Shown here: positions 40,928 through 49,902 of the stretch, piece by piece
Layout: every line of letters starts with the position of its first letter
Numbering within the stretch: the first letter of the stretch is position 1
NCBI GenBank assembly: GCA_038182865.1
Contig: CP116226.1
Location: 1,736,001 to 1,800,000 of the forward strand
Direction: 5' to 3'
Origin: Microbacterium enclense
Lineage (GTDB): Bacteria; Actinomycetota; Actinomycetes; Actinomycetales; Microbacteriaceae
Length of the DNA stretch: 64,000 nt
Notes under the pieces: model-generated
The model's input: only the letters and a program-made list of their open reading frames with translations
Database searches by the model: none
Told to the model about the DNA's origin: nothing
Program-made: the position numbers and the translations under genes

Positions 40928-42058
40928 TCAGTCGGCGAAGAGGCGACCGAGCTCGGCGGCCAGGGCCACCGCGCGGGGGTCGCCGCCGCCGGGCCAGGCG
41001 CCGCGCACGATGGTCCACGCGAAGGCGATGCCGGTCTCGGGGTCGACGCACGCGAGGCCGCCCGCGGCCCCGTCGTGGCCGAACGCGTTCACACCGCCGA
41101 AGGGCATGGCCGCGGTCGGCTTCTGGAACACGATCGCGTGGGCGCGGTCGTGCTGACCGAGCACCTCGTCGTAGCCGTGCACCTGCTGCCGCCCGATCTG
41201 CGCGACGGTGTCGGCCGAGAGGAAGGGCGCGGCACCGTCGACACCGGTGACGGCCGCCGCGAGCAGGCGAGCGATACCGCGGGCGCTGCCGGTGCCCGAG
41301 GTCGCCGGGTGGCCGTAGCGCCAGCTGCGCGGGTCGTTGGCGAACTCGGGGGTCGGCGGGGCGCTGCCGAAGACGCGCACGCCGAGGGCCGTCGCGCGGC
41401 GGTCGCCCGCGCCGGCCGCCGGGGGCGTCATGGGCTGCAGGTCGACGCGGCGGTGCTCCTGATCGGCGGGGAGGCCGAGGAAGAAGTCCAGGTCGTGCGG
41501 GGCGCGGATCTCGTCCTCGTAGAACGCGTGCATCGTGCGACCCGTCACCCGGTGCACGAGCTCGGCACCCAGGTTGCCGATCGTCACCCCGTGATAGCCG
41601 AAAGCGCTCCCCGGATGCCAGACCGGCCGGGTCGAGGCCAGGCGTGCGGCCGCGGTCGGCTGGTCGAGCGCGTCGAAGCGGTCCAGCGGGGGATCGGTCT
41701 GCGGCAGGCCCGCCTGGTGCGAGAGCAGCTGCCGCACGGTGACGCGCTGCTTGCCCGCCGCGGCGAACTCGGGCCAATGGTCGGCGACGAGATCGTCGAG
41801 GTCGAGCAGGCCGCGTTCGACGAGGAGTCCGACCGTGATGCCGATGGTGTTCTTCGTGACCGAGAACGGCACGAGCACCGAGTCCTCGCGGACGTCGCGA
41901 CCGCCCCACACGTCCAGCACGGGCACGCCGCGGTGGAACGCGGCGGCCTGGAACGACAGCTCGGGGTCGCTCGCCAGGGCGGCGTCGAGGCGCGCGACCG
42001 CCTCGATCAGCCGCTCGTCGGCACGACCGTGCAGATGCTCCGTGCTCACCGGGTTCAC
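40928..42058 (-). CDS. Serine hydrolase of the beta-lactamase/esterase (class C-like) family
   Basis: A 376-residue protein of the penicillin-binding/EstB-type fold. The catalytic motif SxxK is Ser66-Val-Thr-Lys69 in PFSVTKNTIG; GYHGVTIGNL gives the tyrosine motif, and FGHDGAAGG near residue 345 the third (HxG) motif. Without a signal peptide it is not a secreted beta-lactamase; within a glycosidase operon an esterase acting on acylated sugars or aglycones is more likely (inference). GTG 42058 overlaps the GH3 stop (GTGA); a second GTG nine bases later is possible. Confidence 0.85.
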   Translation of the reverse strand: MNPVSTEHLHGRADERLIEAVARLDAALASDPELSFQAAAFHRGVPVLDVWGGRDVREDSVLVPFSVTKNTIGITVGLLVERGLLDLDDLVADHWPEFAAAGKQRVTVRQLLSHQAGLPQTDPPLDRFDALDQPTAAARLASTRPVWHPGSAFGYHGVTIGNLGAELVHRVTGRTMHAFYEDEIRAPHDLDFFLGLPADQEHRRVDLQPMTPPAAGAGDRRATALGVRVFGSAPPTPEFANDPRSWRYGHPATSGTGSARGIARLLAAAVTGVDGAAPFLSADTVAQIGRQQVHGYDEVLGQHDRAHAIVFQKPTAAMPFGGVNAFGHDGAAGGLACVDPETGIAFAWTIVRGAWPGGGDPRAVALAAELGRLFAD

Positions 42059-44469
42059 GACGACACCGACCAGACCGTGGTCAGCGGCGTTTCGACGACC
42101 GACGCGCCCGCGAGCAGCGTGTAGTCGCCGGGCTCGGTGACCCACGCGCCGTCCCAGTGCGCGAGGCGGCGCACGGGCACGCCGATCCGCGCCTCGACGC
42201 TCTCGCCCGGTCCCGCCTCGACGGCCTGGAACCCGACGAGCCAGCGCGCGGGACGCTCGACGGTCGAGTCGGCGCGCTCGGCGTACACCTGCACGACCTG
42301 ACGGCCCGCGCGCTCACCCGTGTTGGTCACCCGGATGATGAGCTCGTCGCCGTCGCGCTCCGCGGCATCCCACGACCAGGCTGTGTACCCGAGGCCGTGC
42401 CCGAACGGGAAGGCCGGTGCGGTGCCGCTGCGCAGCCACGCGCGGTAGCCGACATGGATGCCCTCGTCGTAGCGCAGCACGCCGTCGGTGGGCGTGACCT
42501 CGAGCACCGGCACGTCGGCCATGCGCGCGGGCCATGTGGTGGGCAGGCGTCCACCGGGCTCGGCGGCACCGGTGAGGACGGCGGCGAGGGCGGAGCCGAA
42601 CTCCTGACCGCCGAAGTAGCCCTGCACGATGGCGGCGACCTCGCCCGCCCACGGCAGCACCACAGGCGAGCCCGCGTTGACGATGACGATCGTGCGGGGG
42701 TTGGCCCGCACGACGGCGCGGACGAGATCGTCCTGGCGGCCGGGGAGATCGAGCGAGGTGCGGTCGTAGCCCTCGGACTCGACCTTCGAGTTGGTGCCCA
42801 CGACGACGACGGCCACCTCGGCGGCCTGGGCGGCAGCGACGGCACGGGCGATGAGTTCGTCGGGATCGGTCTTCTCGGGCGCGATCCCGAGGGTCACACT
42901 CATGGCCCCGGGGATGGTGCCCGTGCCCTCCCGGGTGAACTCGGCGCGCACGCGGACTCCCCGTCCGGCCTCGACCTCGACGGGGGCCGTCACCGACGGC
43001 GGGTTGAGGAACGCCGCGCCCAGGTCGGTGCCCTGCAGCACGGGGGCGTCGTCGAGCACGAGCTCGCCGTCGACGAACACCCGCCCGGGGTTCGCGCCCG
43101 AGAACCCGAGCTCGATCACCCCCGACTCCCGCGGGGTGTAGACCGTCTCGAGCACGAGCGTGCGGGTGGCGGCGATGGGAGCGTCGCCCCCGAACCACAC
43201 CAGGGCCGTGGCGCGGCGGTCCTCCGCTCCGATCTCGGCACCTGTCTCGTCGATGAAACTCACGCGCAGGCCCGGTTCGTCGGTCGCCGGGTTCCGCAGC
43301 TGCTCGACCGGGATCTCCGCCACGCCCTCCTGTACGACCGCGCCGATCTCGTAGGTGACGCGGTCGTCACCGAAGGCCTCGCGCAGCCCCGCGAGCGGCG
43401 ACACGATGTGCGCGGGGATGACCGTCGCGCTGCCCCCGCCCTGCGTGCGCGCGTCGCGGGCGTTCTGGCCGATGACGGCGACGGATGCCACCGCCGCCGT
43501 GTCGAGGGGGAGGATGCCGTCGTTGCTCAGCAGCACCGTGCCGGCGATCGCCGACTCGCGCGCGAACTGCGTGGCATCCACCGGGGCGGGTTCGATCTCG
43601 GTCGCGGTCTCGAGAGCGCCGACGCGCTCGGCCAGCAGGAGCAGGCGGAGCACCTTGCGGTCGAGGTCGGCCTCGCGCACGCGGCCGTCGCGCACGGCGT
43701 CGACGAGATCGGCCCACGCGGGGGCGGGTCCGGGCATCGCGAGGTCTTGAGCGGCGGCGACGGCGTCGAGCGACCGCACGGCCGTCCAGTCGCTGATGAC
43801 CACGCCGTCGAAGCCCCACTCGGAGTTCAGCGGCGTCTCGAGCAGGTCGTTCTCGGTCATCGTCACGCCGTCGACCGCGTTGTACGAGCTCATGATCGAC
43901 CAGGCACCGGCATCGACAGCGCGCTCGAAGGGAGCGAGATAGAGCTCGCGGAGCGCCCGCTCGTCCACCCGCACGTCGACGGTGAAGCGGTCGGTCTCGG
44001 AGTCGTTCGCGACGTAGTGCTTCGGTGTGGCGGCGACGCCGTTGTCCTGGAGGCCGCGGACGTAGGCGGCCGCGAGCTCGGCGGTCAGCTCGGGGTCTTC
44101 GCTCAAGCACTCGAAGTGGCGGCCCCCGAGGGGAGAGCGGTGCAGGTTGATGGTCGGTCCGAGCACGACGTCGACGCCCTTGCGGCGGGCCTCGGAGGCC
44201 GCAGCGGCCCCGTACCGGTACGCCATGTCGACATCCCACGACGCGGCCAGGGCCGAGCCCGACGGCATGTTGAGGGAGGGCTCGCGCTCATCCCACCGGG
44301 GGCCGCGGACGCCGGCGGGGCCGTCCGAGAGGGTCATCGCTCGCAGCCCGATCTCGGGGAGCGGGACGGTGGTCCAGAAGTCGGCGCCCTGGACGAGCGC
44401 CGCCTTCTGCTCGAGGGTCAGCGATGAGAGCAGCGGGACGAGGTGGGCGGTGGCGGACGAGTCGGTCAC
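42055..44469 (-). CDS. GH3 family beta-glycosidase with a PA14-like insert
   Basis: An 804-residue GH3 enzyme. The barrel holds LSDGPAGVRGPRW, NLHRSPLGGRHFECLSEDP, the KHYVANDSE substrate motif near 150 and the nucleophile Asp227 in VVISDWTAV. The second domain starts near 305 (IAGTVLLSNDGILPL). A beta-rich PA14-like insertion with VYTPRESGVIELGFSGANPGR lies around residues 400-525, then the alpha/beta sandwich resumes (VVVVGTNSKVESEGYDR) and a fibronectin-type domain ends the chain. Such architecture occurs in beta-glucosidases and beta-xylosidases. No signal peptide. It follows the ATPase gene after 24 bases in the operon. Confidence 0.92.
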   Translation of the reverse strand: MTDSSATAHLVPLLSSLTLEQKAALVQGADFWTTVPLPEIGLRAMTLSDGPAGVRGPRWDEREPSLNMPSGSALAASWDVDMAYRYGAAAASEARRKGVDVVLGPTINLHRSPLGGRHFECLSEDPELTAELAAAYVRGLQDNGVAATPKHYVANDSETDRFTVDVRVDERALRELYLAPFERAVDAGAWSIMSSYNAVDGVTMTENDLLETPLNSEWGFDGVVISDWTAVRSLDAVAAAQDLAMPGPAPAWADLVDAVRDGRVREADLDRKVLRLLLLAERVGALETATEIEPAPVDATQFARESAIAGTVLLSNDGILPLDTAAVASVAVIGQNARDARTQGGGSATVIPAHIVSPLAGLREAFGDDRVTYEIGAVVQEGVAEIPVEQLRNPATDEPGLRVSFIDETGAEIGAEDRRATALVWFGGDAPIAATRTLVLETVYTPRESGVIELGFSGANPGRVFVDGELVLDDAPVLQGTDLGAAFLNPPSVTAPVEVEAGRGVRVRAEFTREGTGTIPGAMSVTLGIAPEKTDPDELIARAVAAAQAAEVAVVVVGTNSKVESEGYDRTSLDLPGRQDDLVRAVVRANPRTIVIVNAGSPVVLPWAGEVAAIVQGYFGGQEFGSALAAVLTGAAEPGGRLPTTWPARMADVPVLEVTPTDGVLRYDEGIHVGYRAWLRSGTAPAFPFGHGLGYTAWSWDAAERDGDELIIRVTNTGERAGRQVVQVYAERADSTVERPARWLVGFQAVEAGPGESVEARIGVPVRRLAHWDGAWVTEPGDYTLLAGASVVETPLTTVWSVSS

Positions 44470-44493
44470 GAGTGTCTTTCCGGTGGGGTGGGG

Positions 44494-45324
44494 TCAGGAT
44501 GCCGAAAGCAGGGCGCGACGGGCGGCGCGGCGCTCTTCCTGGCGGTCGGGGTCGGGCACGGGCGCCGCCATGAACAGGCGCTGCGTGTAGGGATGCTCGG
44601 GGGCGGAGGTGACGCGATCGGCGTCGCCGGTCTCGACGATCTCGCCCTTGTACATCACGGCCACGCGGTGGCTGATGTGCCGGACGACCGCGAGGTCGTG
44701 CGTGACGAAGAGGTACGCCACGCCTGTGCGGTTCTGGATGTCGATGAAGAGATCGAGCACACGCGCCTGGGTCGACAGGTCGAGGGCCGAGACCGGTTCG
44801 TCGCACACGATGAGCCGCGGCTGCAGGGCGAGTGCCCGCGCGATCGCGACGCGCTGACGCTGGCCGCCCGAGAACTCGCGAGGGAGGCGGCTGCGGGCGT
44901 CGGCGGGGAGCCCCACCTGATCGAGCAGGTCGCGCACGCGCTTCTTGGCATCGGCCGCCGAGACCCCGGCCACCGTGAGCGGCTCGACGAGGATCTGCTC
45001 GATCGTCATCGAGGGGTTCAACGACGAGTACGGGTCCTGGAACACGACCTGGATCTCCGAGCTGAGACCGCGGCGCTCAGACCGGCTCAGGTGAGAGATG
45101 TCGCGACCGTCGTACGTGATCTTCCCCCCGCTCACCGGGGCGAGGCCGAGGGCCGCGCGCCCGAGCGTGGTCTTGCCCGAGCCGGACTCGCCGACCAGGC
45201 CCACGGTCTCACCGGGGAGGATGTCGAGCGAGACGCCCTTGAGGGCCCGGAACGGCTTCGCACGGAAGCCCTTGCCGGGGTACTCGACGACGAGGTCGTC
45301 GATCGTCAGCAGCGGGGTGCTCAT
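44494..45324 (-). CDS. Oligopeptide/oligosaccharide ABC transporter ATPase (DppF-type)
   Basis: A 276-residue ATPase. The Walker A motif GESGSGKT is at residues 45-52, the Q-loop VVFQDPYSSLNP near 93, the signature FSGGQRQR near 147, and Walker B with the catalytic glutamate in LIVCDEPVSALD, then the switch histidine in FVTHDLAVV. The C-terminal PEHPYTQRLFMAAPVPDP is the hallmark extension of Dpp/Opp ATPases. It pairs with the ATPase half of the fused protein encoded just upstream; its ATG overlaps that gene's stop. Powering uptake for a glycosidase locus suggests oligosaccharides rather than peptides. Confidence 0.92.
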   Translation of the reverse strand: MSTPLLTIDDLVVEYPGKGFRAKPFRALKGVSLDILPGETVGLVGESGSGKTTLGRAALGLAPVSGGKITYDGRDISHLSRSERRGLSSEIQVVFQDPYSSLNPSMTIEQILVEPLTVAGVSAADAKKRVRDLLDQVGLPADARSRLPREFSGGQRQRVAIARALALQPRLIVCDEPVSALDLSTQARVLDLFIDIQNRTGVAYLFVTHDLAVVRHISHRVAVMYKGEIVETGDADRVTSAPEHPYTQRLFMAAPVPDPDRQEERRAARRALLSAS

Positions 45325-47186
45325 GCCACCACTCCGTTCTCGGCGCCGAGCGGCGGCCGTGCGGGACCCTCGTCGAGGATCGCGTCCAGCAGCGCCCGCG
45401 TATACGGGTGCTGCGCGTCGTTGAAGATGGCCCGCACCGGACCCTGCTCGACGAAGCGGCCGTTCTGCATCACGGTCACCCGGTCGCAGAGGTCGGCGAC
45501 GACGCCGAAGTTGTGCGTGACCAGCAGCATCGCCATCTGGCGCTCCTGCTGGAGGTCGCGCAGCAGCTCGAGGACCTCGGCCTGCACCGTGACGTCGAGG
45601 GCCGTGGTGGGCTCGTCGGCGATGATCAGCTCGGGGTCGGTCGAGATCGCTCCGGCGATGAGCACGCGCTGCGCCATGCCACCGGACACCTCGAAGGGGT
45701 AGGCGTCGAAGGTGCGCTTCGGGTCGGGGATGCCGACGCGGGCGAGCAGGTCGAGCGAGCGCTCGCGCGCCGCCGCGGACGACAGCTTCAGATGCGTGCG
45801 CAGCGGCTCGACGAGCTGGCTGCCGATCGTGAACGCGGGGTCGAGGTTGCTCATCGGCTCCTGGGGGATGTAGCCGATGCGCTTGCCACGGACACCCGCG
45901 TACACCTTCTCCGGGGCGTCGGCGAGGTCGGTGCCGTCGAACGAGATGGTGCCGCCGGTGACCGATCCGCCGCGCGGCAGCAGGCCGAGGACGCCGAACG
46001 CGGTCTGGGTCTTACCCGAGCCGGATTCGCCGATGAGCCCGTGCACCTCGCCCTTGCGGACGTCGAGCGAGACGCCGTGGACGACCTCGATGTGCGAGCC
46101 GTCGGCCTGGTCGTAGCCGACCCGCAGGTCGCGCACGCGCAGGACCGGTTCGGTGGACTTGCTGCGCGCGTCCTCGCGGTGCACGATCACGTCGCCGTCG
46201 GCGAGCTCGGGGAGCTCGTCGGGGTCGGGGAGGTCGCCGCCGCCGAGGGAGACCGAGGTGGTCGCGGTGGCGATCGAACCTGTCGCGGTCAGCACGGCTC
46301 GGCGGCGACGGCGTCGCACCGTGACGGTGCGCTCCAGTTCGTCGCGCAGCACGTTGGCCATCAGCGTCAGGGCGATGCAGGTCAGGGCGATCGCGAGCGA
46401 GGGCCAGACCAGCAGCACGGGGTTCTTGTAGATGTTCTTGAAGCCGTCGGTGAGCATCGAGCCCCAGGTGGGGACGTTGACGTCGCCGAGACCGAGGAAC
46501 TCCAGGCCCGACTGGATCGCGATCGCGATGCCGGCGATGATCGCGGACTGGATGATGATGGGCGCCCGCACGACCGACAGGACGTGACGGCCGATGATGC
46601 GCAGGTCGCTGAGACCAGACACGCGTGCCGCGTCGACGTACAGCTCGCTGCGCACGGCGGTGACCGAGGCGAAGACGAGGCGGAAGTACGCGGGGGAGAG
46701 CAGGATGCCGAAGATGACCATCGACAGCCAGACCGAGGGTCCGAGGACGGCGCGCGCAGCCAGCAGCACGACGATGCCCGGAAGAGCCATGTTCAGTTCG
46801 GTGACCCACGTGGCGGCGGTGTTGAACCAGCCCTGGTAGTAGCCGGCGATCAGGCCGCTGACCACACCGAGCACCACGGCCACGCCCAGGGCGATGAGGG
46901 CGGCGGCGATGCTCGTCTGGGTGGCCGCGAGCAGACGCGAGAGCACGTCGCGGCCGCTGCCGTCGGTGCCGAGGAGGTGGTCGCCGGACGGGCTGGCGAG
47001 CACCGCACGGATGTCGGCGAAGTTCGGATCCTGCGGGGCGATGAGCGGGCCGATGATCGCGAGCACCGCGACGAGCGCGAGGAAGCCGAGCGAGATCAGG
47101 CCGACGGGGCGCCGGAGCAGTCGGCGGAACAGCGCCACGCGCACCGGGGCGACCGGGACGGTGGGAGGGACGTCGATGGCGGTCAT
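45321..47186 (-). CDS. Fused ABC permease-ATPase (DppC-DppD type)
   Basis: A 621-residue protein joining two normally separate subunits. Residues 1 to about 300 form a DppC-type permease with an N-terminal helix (GLISLGFLALVAVLAIIGPL), the GTDGSGRDVLSRLL motif and the coupling loop YVDAARVSGLSDLRIIGRHVL. A charged linker of about 60 residues follows (ERTVTVRRRRRRAV, then an acidic stretch). The ATPase half has LIGESGSGKT, YIPQEPMSNLDP, FEVSGGMAQR and LIIADEPTTALD, ending with the Dpp-type HPYTRALLDAI. The frame is continuous and both halves look intact, so this is a true fusion, known in actinobacterial transporters, and not a sequencing artefact. ATG overlaps the DppB stop. Confidence 0.92.
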   Translation of the reverse strand: MTAIDVPPTVPVAPVRVALFRRLLRRPVGLISLGFLALVAVLAIIGPLIAPQDPNFADIRAVLASPSGDHLLGTDGSGRDVLSRLLAATQTSIAAALIALGVAVVLGVVSGLIAGYYQGWFNTAATWVTELNMALPGIVVLLAARAVLGPSVWLSMVIFGILLSPAYFRLVFASVTAVRSELYVDAARVSGLSDLRIIGRHVLSVVRAPIIIQSAIIAGIAIAIQSGLEFLGLGDVNVPTWGSMLTDGFKNIYKNPVLLVWPSLAIALTCIALTLMANVLRDELERTVTVRRRRRRAVLTATGSIATATTSVSLGGGDLPDPDELPELADGDVIVHREDARSKSTEPVLRVRDLRVGYDQADGSHIEVVHGVSLDVRKGEVHGLIGESGSGKTQTAFGVLGLLPRGGSVTGGTISFDGTDLADAPEKVYAGVRGKRIGYIPQEPMSNLDPAFTIGSQLVEPLRTHLKLSSAAARERSLDLLARVGIPDPKRTFDAYPFEVSGGMAQRVLIAGAISTDPELIIADEPTTALDVTVQAEVLELLRDLQQERQMAMLLVTHNFGVVADLCDRVTVMQNGRFVEQGPVRAIFNDAQHPYTRALLDAILDEGPARPPLGAENGVVA

Positions 47187-48124
47187 GACAGTCGCACCTT
47201 CGGGTTGAGAGCGGCCTGGGCCAGGTCGATGAGGAGGTTGACCACCACGACGATGATCGCGAAGGCGATCACGAGGCCCATGACGACGGGGATGTCGCCC
47301 TGGGTGGTGGCACGGACGCTGAGCTGCCCCATTCCGGGGATGGCGAAGATCTGCTCGACGATGACCGCTCCGCCGAGGAGCCCGACGAACTGGACGGCGA
47401 GCACCGCGAGGGCGGGGCCACCGGCGTTGCGCAGCACGTGGCGGTAGATCACCGAGTTCTCGCTGAGGCCGCGGGCCCGGAGGGTGCGGACGTAGTCGCG
47501 CGAGGTGGCGTCGATCACGGAGCCGCGCACCTGCTGCGCGACCGTGGCGATCGCGCCGATCGAGAGGGCGACGATCGGCAGGATCACGGATGCCAACCAC
47601 CCGCTGAGCGAGGTGGTGAGGGGCGTGTATCCGGTGGCCTTGAACCAGCCGAGGTTCACCGCGAACACCAGGACGAGCAGCAGCGCGATGAGGAAGCCCG
47701 GCACCGCGAAGCCGACGAGGGAGAGGAACTGCACACCGGCGTCGATCGCCCCACCGCGGCGGGCAGCCAGGACGCCGAGGAGGACGGAGAGGATCGCGGA
47801 GACGAGGGTCGCGCCGATCACGATCGAGAGGGTGACGGACAGGCGTCCGGAGACGCTCACCGAGACGAGCTCGCCGTTGAACCAGCTGCGACCGAGGTTG
47901 CCGGTGACGGCCGAGGTGAGCCAGTCGCCGTACTGCACGAGCAGCGGGCGGTTCAGGCCCAGCTCCGCGGTCTTCTTGGCGACCGTCTCCGCGGTGGCGT
48001 TCTCCCCGAGGATGCGGCGGGCGATGTCACCGCCCGCGGCGTAGAGGAGCGTGAAGGCGAGGAAGGAGATGACGGCGATGAGCACGACCCCCGAGAGGAG
48101 TCGGCGCACGATGAATGCGAGCAT
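47183..48124 (-). CDS. ABC transporter permease (DppB type)
   Basis: A 313-residue permease with about six membrane segments. The N-terminus MLAFIVRRLLSGVVLIAVISFLAF is the standard DppB first helix, LGLNRPLLVQYGDWL the following periplasmic segment, and DYVRTLRARGLSENSVIYRHVLRNA the EAA-like coupling loop for the ATPases. It forms the channel with the permease half of the fused subunit. The start has no overlap with the binding-protein gene; a 64-base gap with a very strong hairpin intervenes, which may set its level below that of the binding protein. Confidence 0.92.
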   Translation of the reverse strand: MLAFIVRRLLSGVVLIAVISFLAFTLLYAAGGDIARRILGENATAETVAKKTAELGLNRPLLVQYGDWLTSAVTGNLGRSWFNGELVSVSVSGRLSVTLSIVIGATLVSAILSVLLGVLAARRGGAIDAGVQFLSLVGFAVPGFLIALLLVLVFAVNLGWFKATGYTPLTTSLSGWLASVILPIVALSIGAIATVAQQVRGSVIDATSRDYVRTLRARGLSENSVIYRHVLRNAGGPALAVLAVQFVGLLGGAVIVEQIFAIPGMGQLSVRATTQGDIPVVMGLVIAFAIIVVVVNLLIDLAQAALNPKVRLS

Positions 48125-48145
48125 GTGTGGTCCCTGGGGCCCGGG

Positions 48146-48180
48146 TCGGTCCGTCCGCGCCCGGGGCGCGGACGGACCGA
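48146..48180. terminator. Strong hairpin between binding-protein and permease genes
   Basis: TCGGTCCGTCCGCGCC (48146-48161) and GGCGCGGACGGACCGA (48165-48180) are perfect 16-base inverted arms around a 3-base loop. It sits just downstream of the binding-protein stop (48189 on the minus strand) and before the DppB start. Such hairpins commonly stabilise the binding-protein message and reduce read-through, giving excess binding protein over permease. Confidence 0.75.
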
Positions 48181-48188
48181 CGGACGGA

Positions 48189-49712
48189 TCAGTTCTTCGG
48201 CGAGAAGTCGAAGATCGACGGGTAGGCGTTGGTCGGCCAGAAGTCCAGGTTCGTGTTCGCGTCAGTGGCGAACGTGCCCTGGACGCGGAAGAACGGGGCG
48301 AACCAGGCCTGGTCGACGATGTAGGTGTTCAGTTCCTTGGTGGCGGTGTCCGCCTCGTCCTGAGAACCGTTCTGGATCGTCGAGATGTACGCGTCGACCT
48401 TCGGGTCCTCGTACTTGAAGGGGTTGAACGTCGCGCCGGGAGCGATCATGAAGTTGATCAGCTGCCAGTCGGGGTTCTGCTCCAGGGCCATCCACGTCGC
48501 CGGGTACTTCGGGGCGAGCATGTCGGTGATGAAGTTCCCGGTGCCGGGGTCGGTGTAGTTCACCGTGATGCCGATGTCCGACAGCTGCTGGGCGACGAGG
48601 TCGAACGTCTGCTGGAACGCGGGCGTCGACATCATGTTCAGCGTGAAGCCGTTCGGGTACCCCGCCTCGGCGAGGAGCTCCTTGGCGGCGGCCGGGTCGT
48701 AGGGGTAGGTGCTGTCGAGCTTCTCGTCGTACCCCACGGAGGTGGCGGGGAAGACCTGCTCGGTCACGGTGCCGTAGCCCGTCTGCAGGGTCTGCAGCAG
48801 CGCCTCACGGTCGAAGGCCATGTTGATGGCCTGGCGCACCTTGACGTTGCCCAGCTCGGGTGCCATCGTGCCGGCGCGGTCGAGCAGGAGCAGGCCCTGG
48901 AAGTCGAGCTCGTTCGACTCGATCGTCCAGCCGGCGCCCTCGACCTCGCTGATGGTGTTGTTGTCGGCGATCTTGGCGCCGTTCGCCTCGCCCGCGCGGA
49001 TCGCGTTCAGCGTCGCGGTCGGGTCTTCGAGGACGTTGATGGTGAGGTTCTGGTACTTGACCGCGTCCTTGTTCCAATAGTCGGGGTTCGCGGTGTAGTT
49101 GTACGTGGTGCCGGTCACCGACGAGGCGGTGTCGAGCACGTAGGGGCCCGAGCCGACGGGGTTCGTCGAGACGTCGGCGTTGCCGAACGAGGATGGCGCC
49201 TGGATGAGGCCGGGAGCGATCGAGAGCAGGTTCACGAGCGAGGGGTCGGGCGCGGCCTGCGTGATGGTGACCGTGGTCGCGTCGGGGGCGGCGAACTCCT
49301 TGCCCGCGAACGTGGCGGCCTGCGGTGCCGTGCCGTCGCGGAAGTGCTCGAGGCTCGCGACGACGGCGGAGGCGTCGAGCGGGGTGCCGTCGGTGAAGGT
49401 CACGCCGTCGCGGAGGGTGAGCGTGAGGACCGTGCGGTCGTCGTTGTACTCCCAGGCGGTGGCCAGCCAGGGCTGGATCTCGCCGGTGGAGTCCTTCTGC
49501 AGGAGCGTGTCGAACACGGCCTGGAAGAACGGGCTCCGGTTTCCGTACTCGGCGCCGGCGCCGATGTCGTAGCTCGTGGGCCCGATGATCGCGGTCAGCG
49601 TGAGTCGATCACTGCTGCCGGATCCGTTCTCCCCCGACCCTCCGCCGGAGCATCCCGTCAGCACGAGTGCTGCGGCGACGGCGAGGGCTGCTGTGGCCTT
49701 CCATCGGAACAT
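48189..49712 (-). CDS. Family 5 extracellular solute-binding lipoprotein
   Basis: A 507-residue SBP_bac_5 protein. The lipoprotein signal ends in the lipobox VLTGC at about residues 16-20, followed by a Gly/Ser linker. Mature landmarks are PFFQAVFDTLLQKDSTGEIQPWLATAWEY, TLTLRDGVTFTDGTPLDASAVVASL and QAINMAFDREALLQTL, the usual peptide/nickel-binding-family pattern. In this locus, with six glycan-active enzymes, an oligosaccharide ligand is more likely, as known for family 5 proteins binding cellobiose or xyloglucan pieces. ATG 49712 has AAGGG seven bases upstream; an in-frame ATG 15 bases earlier lacks one. First gene of the operon, divergent from TetR. Confidence 0.92.
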   Translation of the reverse strand: MFRWKATAALAVAAALVLTGCSGGGSGENGSGSSDRLTLTAIIGPTSYDIGAGAEYGNRSPFFQAVFDTLLQKDSTGEIQPWLATAWEYNDDRTVLTLTLRDGVTFTDGTPLDASAVVASLEHFRDGTAPQAATFAGKEFAAPDATTVTITQAAPDPSLVNLLSIAPGLIQAPSSFGNADVSTNPVGSGPYVLDTASSVTGTTYNYTANPDYWNKDAVKYQNLTINVLEDPTATLNAIRAGEANGAKIADNNTISEVEGAGWTIESNELDFQGLLLLDRAGTMAPELGNVKVRQAINMAFDREALLQTLQTGYGTVTEQVFPATSVGYDEKLDSTYPYDPAAAKELLAEAGYPNGFTLNMMSTPAFQQTFDLVAQQLSDIGITVNYTDPGTGNFITDMLAPKYPATWMALEQNPDWQLINFMIAPGATFNPFKYEDPKVDAYISTIQNGSQDEADTATKELNTYIVDQAWFAPFFRVQGTFATDANTNLDFWPTNAYPSIFDFSPKN

Positions 49713-49809
49713 CTGTGTTCCCTTCATCGTGGCGAAACCCCAGTGGATCGCCCTGCGCCGAGACGGTAACAGCAATTCCGAGTGCCCGCTAGATTTTCGT
49801 CTCAAAAAA

Positions 49810-49823
49810 CTAGCGGTCGCTAG
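49810..49823. promoter_or_regulatory. TetR operator palindrome with a nearby half-site
   Basis: CTAGCGGTCGCTAG is a palindrome with 6-base arms around GT. A second partial copy, CCCGCTAG, stands at 49785-49792. Both lie in the A/T-rich gap between the binding-protein gene and the TetR gene at 49903, in front of two long divergent operons. The core resembles the candidate site before the paralogous TetR gene at 14901. Confidence 0.75.
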
Positions 49824-49902
49824 GAATTCGTTATAGAACGGTCTGGAAGGGGCGTCCGGGCTCATCGACGACGAGGGGCTTTCGGACGGATACGGTGGCG
49901 GG

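Noticed and set aside
45321..47186. Permease-ATPase fusion as a missed stop or frameshift artefact
   Set aside because: A single continuous frame joins two complete domains through a plausible linker, and such fusions are known in actinobacterial Dpp/Opp-type systems.
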